Positions 1-12,212 of a stretch of DNA of 64,000 bases are shown here, piece after piece. Positions within the stretch are counted from its first letter, which is position 1, and the number at the start of each line of letters is the position of its first letter. The stretch comes from Calliphora vicina (Eukaryota; Arthropoda; Insecta; Diptera; Calliphoridae). The stretch lies in NCBI RefSeq assembly GCF_958450345.1, contig NW_027052584.1, positions 62,001 to 126,000 of the forward strand, read 5' to 3'. Made by a program: the position numbers and the translations under genes. Below the pieces are notes generated by a model. It was not told the DNA's origin. It was given only the letters and a program-made list of their open reading frames with translations, and made no database searches.

Positions 1-2784
1 TTCCTCTAATTTGTTCGTATTACTATGTTTGCTATCATCAGGTCCAATGACAATCAGCTTTTTTCTTTAGTATATAAATTGTTTAAAATAGAAAAAACTG
101 ATTCATATAAACACGCATTTCTAAAATTCTTGAATTCACAGACTCTATGTGTTAGTTAGGTTATTAAATTATAGTAGACGTATTCTCCGGGGATCTAAAT
201 TCAATCGGGATTAAAAATGATGTTCGAATACTCATAACGCGTTTACTCTTAATGTGTATTAATACCCTAAATTGACAATTATGTATACTCTAAAATGTAA
301 TATTAGTTGTTGATATTTTTACACACTTTTTAATGAAAAATACATGCTTAGGCCAGATCATCTTAGGCTATTCATCTGACTTAAAATAATTTTAAAATTA
401 TATGAATACGCTAATAAACATTTGTAATATTTGCTGCACTACTTCTTGCATGAACATACAATAATTAATTTTAAAATGCTATGAACATGTTGAATATAAC
501 ATTTGTAATATTCGTTGCACTCTTATTTTTTGAAAATTCACGGGGGACAAAAATGGCCCAAAAATAGGTAATGCAGGACATTTATCGTTTAATAAAATGT
601 CCTGATTTGCAAATTTTCGACCGAACTAAAAGAGTATTGTTTGGCCATTGTTCTAGAAGTTGTCAAAAATACGTCAGATGAATAACAAATTAGGTTAAAT
701 ATATATAACGATTTTACTTGTAATTTGCATTACCCTAATTTAATATAAAATTTAATATTTAGTTGATATTTGTACACAATTTTTATTTAAGGGAAAATTC
801 ATTAAAAAAAAACTATTTAAAAACATTAAATGAATATTATCATTACATTCAACCTTTGTTGCATTTTATATTTATCTCTATATATAACATTAAATGAACA
901 TTATATGGAATTCATTGTTTATATTTAATGGAATTTCAAATAGTCTTTGAAAAACGATAACAAATATACATCAATGACAAATATAGTTTAATAAATTATA
1001 TTGTCTGATGTTTGCAAGATGTGAAATGCCAATTCATTTACATGTTATTTATTAGCATTGTACCCTAAATTAATCTAAAATTTTATTGATATATGCACAC
1101 ACTTTTTATCTAAGGGAAAATTCATTCAACTTATGTTACATTGACCCGAAACATTATATATATATATAACATTAAATGAACATTATATGGAATTAATTGT
1201 TTAAATTTAATTTAATGGAATTTCAAAAAGTCTCAAAAACGATAAGAAATATACATCAGTGACAAATATGTTTTATATTGTTTATTGTTTTCGCAAGAAA
1301 ATCAAAATAAAGCGAGTTGCCAGTTTCGTCTTAATGTACAAGCAACTTGCAAATTTATCGTTAAACGGTTATTCGGGAATACAAAATTTGTATTTTATAA
1401 AAATGTGTTATGATACATTATAAATTTTTAATTTGATACTTTCACTGACATGTATTGTTGGGGGATAAGCTAGCTCCTATGCGCATTTCACTGGTTGCTT
1501 AGACCAGATCATCAGGAAACCTTTTCCCAAAAGCCAATTCATCGGACGTAACATAATTTTAAAATACTATGAATATGCTGAATAAATATGTTTGCACTAC
1601 TTATTGCATGAAAATACAATAATTTATTTTAAAATGCTATGAACATGTTGAATAAACATTTGTAATATTTGTACACTCTTATTTTTTGAAAATTGTGTAT
1701 TCACGGGGGACAAAAATGGCCCAAAAATAGGTAAATCAAGACATTTATTGTTTAACAAAATGTCCTGCTTACATATTTTATATCCAAAAACTAACTCATT
1801 ATTACAAAGCAGAAATCTAAACACTTTGACTACACAACTTCGTTTATTTTGATATTTAAAAAAATGATTTTATTTTCAAAATTGTTTGTTCAGCAATAGT
1901 AATTGAATTATATTGGTGTTAAAAATAGAAAGAATACAGACAAAACTAATTTGTACAGACCAATAGCACAATGTTTTCTTTTAAAATTTAGAAAATTGTA
2001 ATTGGACCAATAGCACAATGTTTTCTTTTAAAATTTAGAAAATTGTAATTGGTATTTTTTGTAAACTTTTAAATTAATGAATTTATAAATATGTATTGAT
2101 GATAAGTTAACGAATCTGCCTCTGGAAAATCTATGTGAACCATATTAGCTAAACAAATAAATATTAAAGTATATCAGTACTATTTTGTTTTGTGACATCA
2201 TGTTAATTTTCATTATAATTATTGAACCTAACTAAACCATAGCGTTTGTGAATTCGAGAATTTTAGAATTGCGTGTTTATATGAAAGAGTTTTTTATATT
2301 TTAAACAATTTATATACTAAAGAAAAAAGTTGATTGTCTTGTACCTGATGATAGCAAAAATAGTAATACTAACAAATTAGAGGAATCTTTTATATATTTT
2401 CAAAATAGTTTATATTATATAAAGTGGCAGTATTTTTAGAATTTCATTTTAATGTATTACATTTAATTTATAATAGAGGTGACCTGGCAAATACCGTTTT
2501 CAAAAAATTTGAGTTATTTTGAAACAACTAACACAACTCTGTACCGATTTCAAAATTTTAAACATTTACACATGGAACATCTTGTGTCAAATAATTTGCG
2601 TAGTCTGACCCTACCTTTAGATATCCTCAATACATTTAGGATAAATATTTATAAATTCATTAATTTAAAAGTTTACAAAAAATACCAATTACAATTTTAT
2701 AAATTTTAAAAGAAAACATTGGTGTTATTGGTATGGAATAATAAAATGGAAAACACTAGTTTTGTATGTATTCATTCTATTTTT
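1..2784. repeat. Repeat unit A1, left edge cut by window
   Basis: First of three nearly identical units of about 2.9 kb. It starts inside a module that recurs inverted at about 2240-2390, so the unit carries its own short inverted repeat. Compared with A2 it lacks about 130 bp after position 347, where AATACATGC runs straight into TTAGGCCAGATC. Two diverged direct blocks (about 360-600 and 1505-1780) share a GGGGGACAAAAATG core. A second inverted pair lies at about 1910-2105 and 2625-2784. Short open frames, such as the 76-codon GTG-start frame at 2479 and the 66-codon minus-strand frame at 1624-1824, recur only because the DNA recurs; I do not call them genes. Confidence 0.9.
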
Positions 2785-5683
2785 AATTCGTATTACTATG
2801 TTTGCTATCATCAGGTCCAATGACAATCAGCTTTTTTCTTTAGTATATAAATTGTTTAAAATAGAAAAAACTGATTCATATAAACACGCATTTCTAAAAT
2901 TCTTGAATTCACAGACTCTATGTGTTAGTTAGGTTATTAAATTATAGTAGACGTATTCTCCGGGGATCTAAATTTAATCGGGACTAAAAATGATGTTCGA
3001 ATACTCATAACGCGTTTACTCTTAATGTGTATTAATACCCTAAATTGACAATTATGTAGACTCTAAAATGTAATATTAGTTGTTGATATTTTTACACACT
3101 TTTTAATGAAAAATACATGCAACAATTATATTGTTGTCGTTTATGATTAGATTTAACAAGTTAAAAATTCTCAATTTTTAATTTGATTATTTCACTGAAA
3201 TTTATTGTTGGTGGATAAGCTAGTTCATACGCGCATTTCACTGGTTGCTTAGGCCAGATCATCTTAGGCTATTCATCTGACTTAAAATAATTTTAAAATT
3301 ATATGAATACACTAATAAACATTTGTAATATTTTCTGCACTACTTCTTGCATGAACATACAATAATTAATTTTAAAATGCTATGAACATGTTGAATATAA
3401 CATTTGTAATATTCGCTGCATTCTTATTTTTTGAAAATTCACGGGGGACAAAAATGGCCCAAAAATAGGTAATGCAGGACATTTATCGTTTAATAAAATG
3501 TCCTGATTTGCAAATTTTCGACCGAACTAAAAGAGTATTGTTTGGCCATTGTTCTAGAAGTTGTCAAAAATACGTCAGATGAATAACAAATTAGGTTAAA
3601 TTATATATAACGATTTTACTTGTAATTTGCATTACCCTAATTTAATATAAAAATTAATATTTAGTTGATATTTGTACACAATTTTTATTTAAGGGAAAAT
3701 TCATTAAAAAAAAAACTATTTAAAAACATTAAATGAATATTATCATTACATTCAACCTTTGTTGCATTTTATATTTATCTCTATATATAACATTAAATGA
3801 ACATTATATGGAATTCATTGTTTATATTTAATGGAATTTCAAATAGTCTTTGAAAAACGATAACAAATATACATCAATGACAAATATAGTTTAATAAATT
3901 ATATTTTCTGATGTTTGCAAGATGTGAAATGCCAATTCATTTACATGTTATTTATTAGCATTGTACCCTAAATTAATCTAAAATTTTATTGATATATGCA
4001 CACACTTTTTATCTAAGGGAAAATTCATTCAACTTATGTTACATTGGCCCGAAACATTATATATATATATATATAACATTAAATGAACATTATATGGAAT
4101 TAATTGTTTAAATTTAATTTAATGGAATTTCAAAAAGTCTCAAAAACGATAAGAAATATACATCAGTGACAAATATGTTTTATATTGTTTATTGTTTTCG
4201 CAAGAAAATCAAAATAAAGCGAGTTGCCAGTTTCGTCCTAATGTACAAGCAACTTGCAAATTTATCGTTAAACGGTTATTCGGGAATACAAAATTTGTAT
4301 TTTATAAAAATGTGTTATGATACATTATAAATTTTTAATTTGATACTTTTACTGACATGTATTGTTGGGGGATAAGCTAGCTCCTATGCGCATTTCACTG
4401 GTTGCTTAGACCAGATCATCAGGAAACCTTTTCCCAAAAGCCAATTCATCGGACGTAACATAATTTTAAAATACTATGAATATGCTGAATAAATATGTTT
4501 GCACTACTTATTGCATGAAAATACAATAATTTATTTTAAAATGCTATGAACATGTTGAATAAACATTTGTAATATTTGTACACTCTTATTTTTTGAAAAT
4601 TGTGTATTCACGGGGGACAAAAATGGCCCAAAAATAGGTAAATCAAGACATTTATTGTTTAACAAAATGTCCTGCTTACATATTTTATATCCAAAAACTA
4701 ACTCATTATTACAAAGCAGAAATCTAAACACTTTGACTACACAACTTCGTTTATTTTGATATTTAAAAAAATGATTTTATTTTCAAAATTGTTTGTTCAG
4801 CAATAGTAATTGAATTATATTGGTGTTAAAAATAGAAAGAATACAGACAAAACTAATTTGTACAGACCAATAGCACAATGTTTTCTTTTAAAATTTAGAA
4901 AATTGTAATTGGACAATGTTTTCTTTTAAAATTTAGAAAAATGTAATTGGTATTTTTTGTAAACTTTTAAATTAATGAATTTATAAATATGTATTGATGA
5001 TAAGTTAATGAATCTGCCTCTGGAAAATCTATGTGAACCATATTAGCTAAACAAATAAATATTAAAGTATATCAGTACTATTTTGTTTTGTGACATCATG
5101 TTAATTTTCATTATAATTATTGAACCCAACTAAACCATAGCGTTTGTGAATTCGAGAATTTTAGAATTGCGTGTTTATATGAAAGAGTTTTTTTATATTT
5201 TAAACAATTTATATACTAAAGAAAAAAGCCGATTGTCTTGTACCTGATGATAGCAAAAATAGTAAAACTAACAAATTAGAGGAATCTTTTATATATTTTC
5301 AAAATAGTTTATATTATATAAAGTGGCAGTATTTTTAGAATTTCATGTTAATGTATTACTTTTAATTTATAATAGAGATGACCTGGCAAATACCGTTTTC
5401 AAAAAATTTGAGTTATTCTGAAACAACTAACACAACTCTGTACCGATTTCAAAATTTTAAACATTTACACATGGAACATCTTGTGTCAAATAATTTGCGT
5501 AGTCTGACCCTACCTTTAGATATCCTCAATACATTTAGGATAAATATTTATAAATTCATTAATTTAAAAGTTTACAAAAAATACCAATTACAATTTTATA
5601 AATTTTAAAAGAAAACATTGGTGTTATTGGTATGGAATAATAAAATGGAAAACACTAGTTTTGTATGTATTCATTCTATTTTT
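2785..5683. repeat. Repeat unit A2 (about 2.9 kb)
   Basis: Full tandem unit, bounded on both sides by the join CTATTTTTAATTCGTATTAC. It contains three diverged sub-repeats, each with an ACCCTAA-type motif followed about 60-80 bp later by ACAC..TTTTTA, at about 3005-3115, 3610-3715 and 3955-4030. Against A3 only scattered substitutions and a few small indels are visible, for example one missing CAATAG-type repeat near 4910. No recognisable coding sequence. Confidence 0.93.
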
Positions 5684-8587
5684 AATTCGTATTACTATGT
5701 TTGCTATCATCAGGTCCAATGACAATCAGCTTTTTTCTTTAGTATATAAATTGTTTAAAATAGAAAAAACTGATTCATATAAACACGCATTTCTAAAATT
5801 CTTGAATTCACAGACTCTATGTGTTAGTTAGGTTATTAAATTATAGTAGACGTATTCTCCGGGGATCTAAATTCAATCGGGACTAAAAATGGTGTTCGAA
5901 TACTCATAACGCGTTTACTCTTAATGTGTATTAATACCCTAAATTGACAATTATGTAGACTCTAAAATGTAATATTAGTTGTTGATATTTTTACACACTT
6001 TTTAATGAAAAATACATGCAACAATTATATTGTTGTCGTTTATGATTAGATTTAACAAGTTAAAAATTCTCAATTTTTAATTTGATTATTTCACTGAAAT
6101 TTATTGTTGGTGGATAAGCTAGTTCATACGCGCATTTCACTGGTTGCTTAGGCCAGATCATCTTAGGCTATTCATCTGACTTAAAATAATTTTAAAATTA
6201 TATGAATACACTAATAAACATTTGTAATATTTTCTGCACTACTTCTTGCATGAACATACAATAATTAATTTTAAAATGCTATGAACATGTTGAATATAAC
6301 ATTTGTAATATTCGCTGCATTCTTATTTTTTGAAAATTCACGGGGGACAAAAATGGCCCAAAAATAGGTAATGCAGGACATTTATCGTTTAATAAAATGT
6401 CCTGATTTGCAAATTTTCGACCGAACTAAAAGAGTATTGTTTGGCCATTGTTCTAGAAGTTGTCAAAAATACGTCAGATGAATAACAAATTAGGTTAAAT
6501 TATATATAACGATTTTACTTGTAATTTGCATTACCCTAATTTAATATAAAAATTAATATTTAGTTGATATTTGTACACAATTTTTATTTAAGGGAAAATT
6601 CATTAAAAAAAAACTATTTAAAAACATTAAATGAATATTATCATTACATTCAACCTTTGTTGCATTTTATATTTATCTCTATATATAACATTAAATGAAC
6701 ATTATATGGAATTCATTGTTTATATTTAATGGAATTTCAAATAGTCTTTGAAAAACGATAACAAATATACATCAATGACAAATATAGTTTAATAAATTAT
6801 ATTTTCTGATGTTTGCAAGATGTGAAATGCCAATTCATTTACATGTTATTTATTAGCATTGTACCCTAAATTAATCTAAAATTTTATTGATATATGCACA
6901 CACTTTTTATCTAAGGGAAAATTCATTCAACTTATGTTACATTGGCCCGAAACATTATATATATATATATATAACATTAAATGAACATTATATGGAATTA
7001 ATTGTTTAAATTTAATTTAATGGAATTTCAAAAAGTCTCAAAAACGATAAGAAATATACATCAGTGACAAATATGTTTTATATTGTTTATTGTTTTCGCA
7101 AGAAAATCAAAATAAAGCGAGTTGCCAGTTTCGTCCTAATGTACAAGCAACTTGCAAATTTATCGTTAAACGGTTATTCGGGAATACAAAATTTGTATTT
7201 TATAAAAATGTGTTATGATACATTATAAATTTTTAATTTGATACTTTCACTGACATGTATTGTTGGGGGATAAGCTAGCTCCTATGCGCATTTCACTGGT
7301 TGCTTAGACCAGATCATCAGGAAACCTTTTCCCAAAAGCCAATTCATCGGACGTAACATAATTTTAAAATACTATGAATATGCTGAATAAATATGTTTGC
7401 ACTACTTATTGCATGAAAATACAATAATTTATTTTAAAATGCTATGAACATGTTGAATAAACATTTGTAATATTTGTACACTCTTATTTTTTGAAAATTG
7501 TGTATTCACGGGGGACAAAAATGGCCCAAAAATAGGTAAATCAAGACATTTATTGTTTAACAAAATGTCCTGCTTACATATTTTATATCCAAAAACTAAC
7601 TCATTATTACAAAGCAGAAATCTAAACACTTTGACTACACAACTTCGTTTATTTTGATATTTAAAAAAATGATTTTATTTTCAAAATTGTTTGTTCAGCA
7701 ATAGTAATTGAATTATATTGGTGTTAAAAATAGAAAGAATACAGACAAAACTAATTTGTACAGACCAATAGCACAATGTTTTCTTTTAAAATTTAGAAAA
7801 TTGTAATTGGACCAATAGCACAATGTTTTCTTTTAAAATTTAGAAAAATGTAATTGGTATTTTTTGTAAACTTTTAAATTAATGAATTTATAAATATGTA
7901 TTGATGATAAGTTAATGAATCTGCCTCTGGAAAATCTATGTGAACCATATTAGCTAAACAAATAAATATTAAAGTATATCAGTACTATTTTGTGACATCA
8001 TGTTAATTTTCATTATAATTATTGAACCCAACTAAACCATAGCGTTTGTGAATTCGAGAATTTTAGAATTGCGTGTTTATATGAAAGAGTTTTTTTATAT
8101 TTTAAACAATTTATATACTAAAGAAAAAAGCCGATTGTCTTGTACCTGATGATAGCAAAAATTGTAAAACTAACAAATTAGAGGAATCTTTTATATATTT
8201 TCAAAATAGTTTATATTATATAAAGTGGCAGTATTTTTAGAATTTCATGTTAATGTATTACTTTTAATTTATAATAGAGATGACCTGGCAAATACCGTTT
8301 TCAAAAAATTTGAGTTATTCTGAAACAACTAACACAACTCTGTACCGATTTCAAAATTTTAAACATTTACACATGGAACATCTTGTGTCAAATAATTTGC
8401 GTAGTCTGACCCTACCTTTAGATATCCTCAATACATTTAGGATAAATATTTATAAATTCATTAATTTAAAAGTTTACAAAAAATACCAATTACAATTTTA
8501 TAAATTTTAAAAGAAAACATTGGTGTTATTGGTATGGAATAATAAAATGGAAAACACTAGTTTTGTATGTATTCATTCTATTTTTAA
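5684..8587. repeat. Repeat unit A3 (about 2.9 kb)
   Basis: Third tandem unit, nearly identical to A2. At its right end CTATTTTTAA continues into CACCAATATAATTCAAC instead of TTCGTATTAC, so the next unit is joined in a different register. That continuation is the reverse complement of GTTGAATTATATTGGTG found inside other units, so it is probably the older, uninterrupted sequence. No coding sequence recognised. Confidence 0.92.
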
Positions 8588-11110
8588 CACCAATATAATT
8601 CAACTAATATTGCTGAACAAACAATTTTGAAAATTTAATCATTTTTTAAATATCAAAATAAACGAAGTAATGTAGTCAAATCGTTTAGATTCCTGCTTTG
8701 TAATAATGATTTAGTTTTTGGATATAAAATAGGTAAAGCAGGACATTTTGTTAAACAATAAATGTATTGATTTACCTATTGTTGGGCCATTTGGATATAA
8801 AATAGGTAAAGCAGGACATTTTGTTAAACAATAAATGTATTGATTTACCTATTGTTGGGTCATTTTTGTCCCCCGTGAATATTCAAAATTTTCAAAAAAT
8901 ACGAGTGTAACAAATATTACAAATGTTTATTTAATAACCTAACTAACACTATAGTTTGTGAATTCAAGACTTTTAGAAATGTGTGTTTATATGAAACAGT
9001 TTTTTTATATTTTAAACAATTTATATACTAAAGAAAAAAGCCGATTGTCATTGGACCTGATGATAGCAAAAATAGTATTACGAACAAATTAGAGGCATCT
9101 TTTCATTTATCGTTTAATAAAATGTCCTGATTTGCCAATTTTCGACCGAACTAAAAGAGTATTGTTTGGCCATTGTTCTAGAAGTTGTCAAAAATATGTC
9201 AGATGAATAACAAATTAGGTTAAATTATATATAACGATTTTACTTGTAATTTGCATTACCCTAATTTAATATAAAATTTAATATTTAGTTGATATTTGTA
9301 CACAATTTTTATTTAATGGAAAATTCATTCATTACATTCAACCTTTGTTGCATTTTATATTTATCTCTATATATAACATTAAATGAACATTATATGGAAT
9401 TCATTGTTTATATTTAATGGAATTTCAAATAGTCTTTGAAAAACGATAACAAATATACATCAATGACAAATATAGTCTAATAAATTATATTTTCTGATGT
9501 TTGCAAGATGTGAAATGCCAATTCATTTACATGTTATTTATTAGCATTGTACCCTAAATTAATCTAAAATGTTATTGATATATGCACACACTTTTTATCT
9601 AAGGGAAAATTCATTCAACTTATGTTACATTGACCCGAAATATTATATATATATAACATTAAATGAACATTATATGGAATTAATTGTTTAAATTTAATTT
9701 AATGGAATTTCAAAAAGTCTCAAAAACGATAAGAAATATACATCAGTGACAAATATGTTTTATATTGTTTATTGTTTTCGCCAGAAAATCAAAATAAAAC
9801 GAGTTGCCAGTTTCGTCTTAATGTACAAGCAACTTGCAAATTTATCGTTAAACGGTTATTCGGGAATACAAAATTTGTATTTTATAAAAATGTGTTATGA
9901 TACATTATAAATTTTTAATTTGATAATTTCACTGACATGTAGTGTTGGGGGATAAGCTAGCTCCTATGCGCATTTCACTGGTTGCTTAGACCAGATCATC
10001 AGGAAACATTTTCCCAAAAGCCAATTCATCGGACGTAACATAATTTTAAAATACTATGAATATGCTGAATAAATATGTTTGCACTACTTATTGCATGAAA
10101 ATACAATAATTTATTTTAAAATGTTATGAACATGTTGAATAAACATTTATAATATTTGTACACTCTTATTTTTTGAAAATTGTGTATTCACGGGGGGCAA
10201 AAATGGCCCAAAAATAGGTAATCAAGACATTTATTGTTTAACAAAATGTCCTGCAAAGCAGAAATCTAAACACTTTGACTACATCACTTCGTTTATTTTG
10301 ATATTTAAAAAATGATTTTATTTTCAAAATTGTTTGTTCAGCAATAGTAATTGAATTATATTGGTGTTAAAAATAGAAAGAATACAGACAAAACTAATTT
10401 GTACTGAGCAATAGCACAATGCTTTCTTTTAAAATTTAGAAAATTGTAATTGGTATTTTTTGTAAACTTTTAAATTAATGAATTTATAAATATTTATCTT
10501 AAATGTATTGATGATAAGTTAATGAATCTGCCTCTGGAAAATATATGTGAACCATATTAGCTAAACAAATAAATATTAAAGTATATCAGTACTATTTTGT
10601 TTTGTGACATCATGTTAATTTTCATTATAATTATTGAACCTAACTAACCCATAGCGTTTGTGAATTTTAGAATTGAGTGTTTATATGAAAGAGTTTTTTA
10701 TATTTTAAACAATTTATATACTAAAGAAAAAAGCCGATTGTCATTGTACCTGATGATAGCAAAAATAGTAATACGAACAAATTAGAGGAATCTTTTATAT
10801 ATTTTCAAAATAATTTACAGTTATATTATATAAAGTGGCAGTATTTTTAGAATTTCATTTTAATGTATTACTTTTAATTTATAATAGAGGTGACCTGGCA
10901 AATACCGTTTTCAAAAAATTTGAGTTATTTTGAAACAACTAACACAACTCTGTACCGATTTCAAAATTTTAAACATTTACACATGGAACATCTTGTGTCA
11001 AATAATTTGCGTAGTCTGACCCTACCTTTAGATATCCTCAATACATTTAGGATAAATATTTATAAATTCATTAATTTAAAAGTTTACAAAAAATACCAAT
11101 TACAATTTTA
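8588..11110. repeat. Repeat unit A4, shorter rearranged variant
   Basis: Same modules as A1-A3 but shorter and partly in other order. The first 550 bp run inverted (for example the GACAAAAATGGCCCAA module appears as its reverse complement near 8840), then the unit continues in the usual direction from about 9100. It lacks the block with CCGGGGATCT. Compared with its duplicate at 24061-26625 it lacks about 39 bp near 9328. The 80-codon frame at 10890 is the A-unit frame read through a changed end and is not a credible gene. Confidence 0.85.
8720..8865. repeat. 73-bp local tandem duplication
   Basis: Two adjacent copies of a 73-bp segment start with GGATATAAAATAGGTAAAGC at 8720 and 8793. The same duplication is at 24193 in the second large copy, so it predates the 15.5-kb duplication. 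Confidence 0.9.
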
Positions 11111-11904
11111 TAAATGTTTTCTTTTAAAATAAATGTATTGATTTACATTTGTTGGGCCATTTTTGTCCCCCGTGAATACACAATTTTCAAAAAATACGAG
11201 TGTAACAAATATTACAAATGTTTATTAACACTATAGTTTGTGAATTCAAGAATTTTAGAAATGTGTGTTTATATGAAACAGTTTTTTATATTTTAAACAA
11301 TTTATATACTAAAGAAAAAAGCCTGTTGTCATTGGACCTGATGATAGCAAAAATAGTAATACGAACAAATTAGAGGCATCTTTTATATATTTTCAAAATA
11401 GGTTGCAGTTATATAAATGCTTGCTCAAAAATGAAATAAAGTGGCAGTGGTTTCAGTATTTAATTTTAATGTATTACTTTTTTTATATTAGAGGTGACCT
11501 GACAAAGACCATTTTCAAAAATTTTTAGTTATTTTGAAACAATTCACACAACTTTGGACCGATTTCAAAATTTTAAACATTTACGTAAACGGAAATGAAA
11601 CAAAATATTCATAAAATGTATAATTTCTGAAATTTGTTTACACAATTTGAACTCAACAATATATACCCAATCTAGGTCGTTTTTTTTCTGCGTAGTATTG
11701 TTTATTAAATATATTAAAAAAATACACAAAACCAAAATGGCATTGTCTTGGTCATATTTTTAATATCCAGTTTTTTTTGATTACATTTTCATTTATAGAT
11801 ACTATTAGTAGTGTTCGCGTACTTGATAATTTGTACAAATTATCACTGGAAGTTAGGGTATTACATTCGTTTACTTTTAAAAACTTATAACGAGAGAGCA
11901 AGAA

Positions 11905-12144
11905 ATGGTTTAAAGCATTGGTAGGCAAAAAGAGGCACTTAATGTGTGTGCTCTTTTGGGTAAAAAATAATATATACACAACAACGTCAAGACACTGAAT
12001 GAATTGTTGTACCATGGTTTTAAACAACCCGAATGTGAAAAAAGATGCACACAGGTCATAAATTTGCTTGATGTTGTTGCGAATATTTTATTTTTTACCC
12101 AAACATGCACAAATTAAATGCCTATATTTGCCTACCATTGGTTT
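11905..12144. repeat. Imperfect inverted repeat around a 75-bp loop
   Basis: Left arm (about 11905-11992) and right arm (about 12067-12144) are reverse complements with several mismatches. Shared features are the ATTGGTAGGCAAA motif, GGGTAAAAAATA and AACAACNTCAAG. The two overlapping minus-strand frames of 91 and 66 codons here are products of this foldback and show no known domain. The duplicate lies at about 27433-27672. Confidence 0.75.
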
Positions 12145-12173
12145 AAAGTGACAGTTCGACAGATAGAGAATAT

Positions 12174-12212
12174 GATATTTTTACTGGACATGTTGTGTCC
12201 AGTAAAAATATC
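12174..12212. repeat. Perfect 17-bp-arm hairpin
   Basis: GATATTTTTACTGGACA is followed by the loop TGTTG and the exact reverse complement of the first arm. Related hairpins occur at 27702-27740, 32321-32359, 40798-40837 and 41818-41857. It sits at the centre of larger inverted repeats in several copies, so it marks their symmetry axis. Confidence 0.9.

Noticed and set aside
1624..1824. A 66-codon minus-strand frame repeated in each A unit
   Set aside because: Repeat-derived; related modules at 8720, 13740 and 34060 break it with indels and stops.
2479..2709. A 76-codon frame (TWQIPFSKNLSY..) repeated at 5378, 8280, 10890, 17945, 20846, 23753 and 26405
   Set aside because: It begins with GTG in several copies, lies in an inverted arm of the repeat unit, has no domain, and is kept only because the DNA units are nearly identical.
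11752..12110. Overlapping minus-strand frames of 91 and 66 codons, conserved in the second copy
   Set aside because: They lie in a foldback, overlap each other, have no domain, and match only because of the 15.5-kb duplication.
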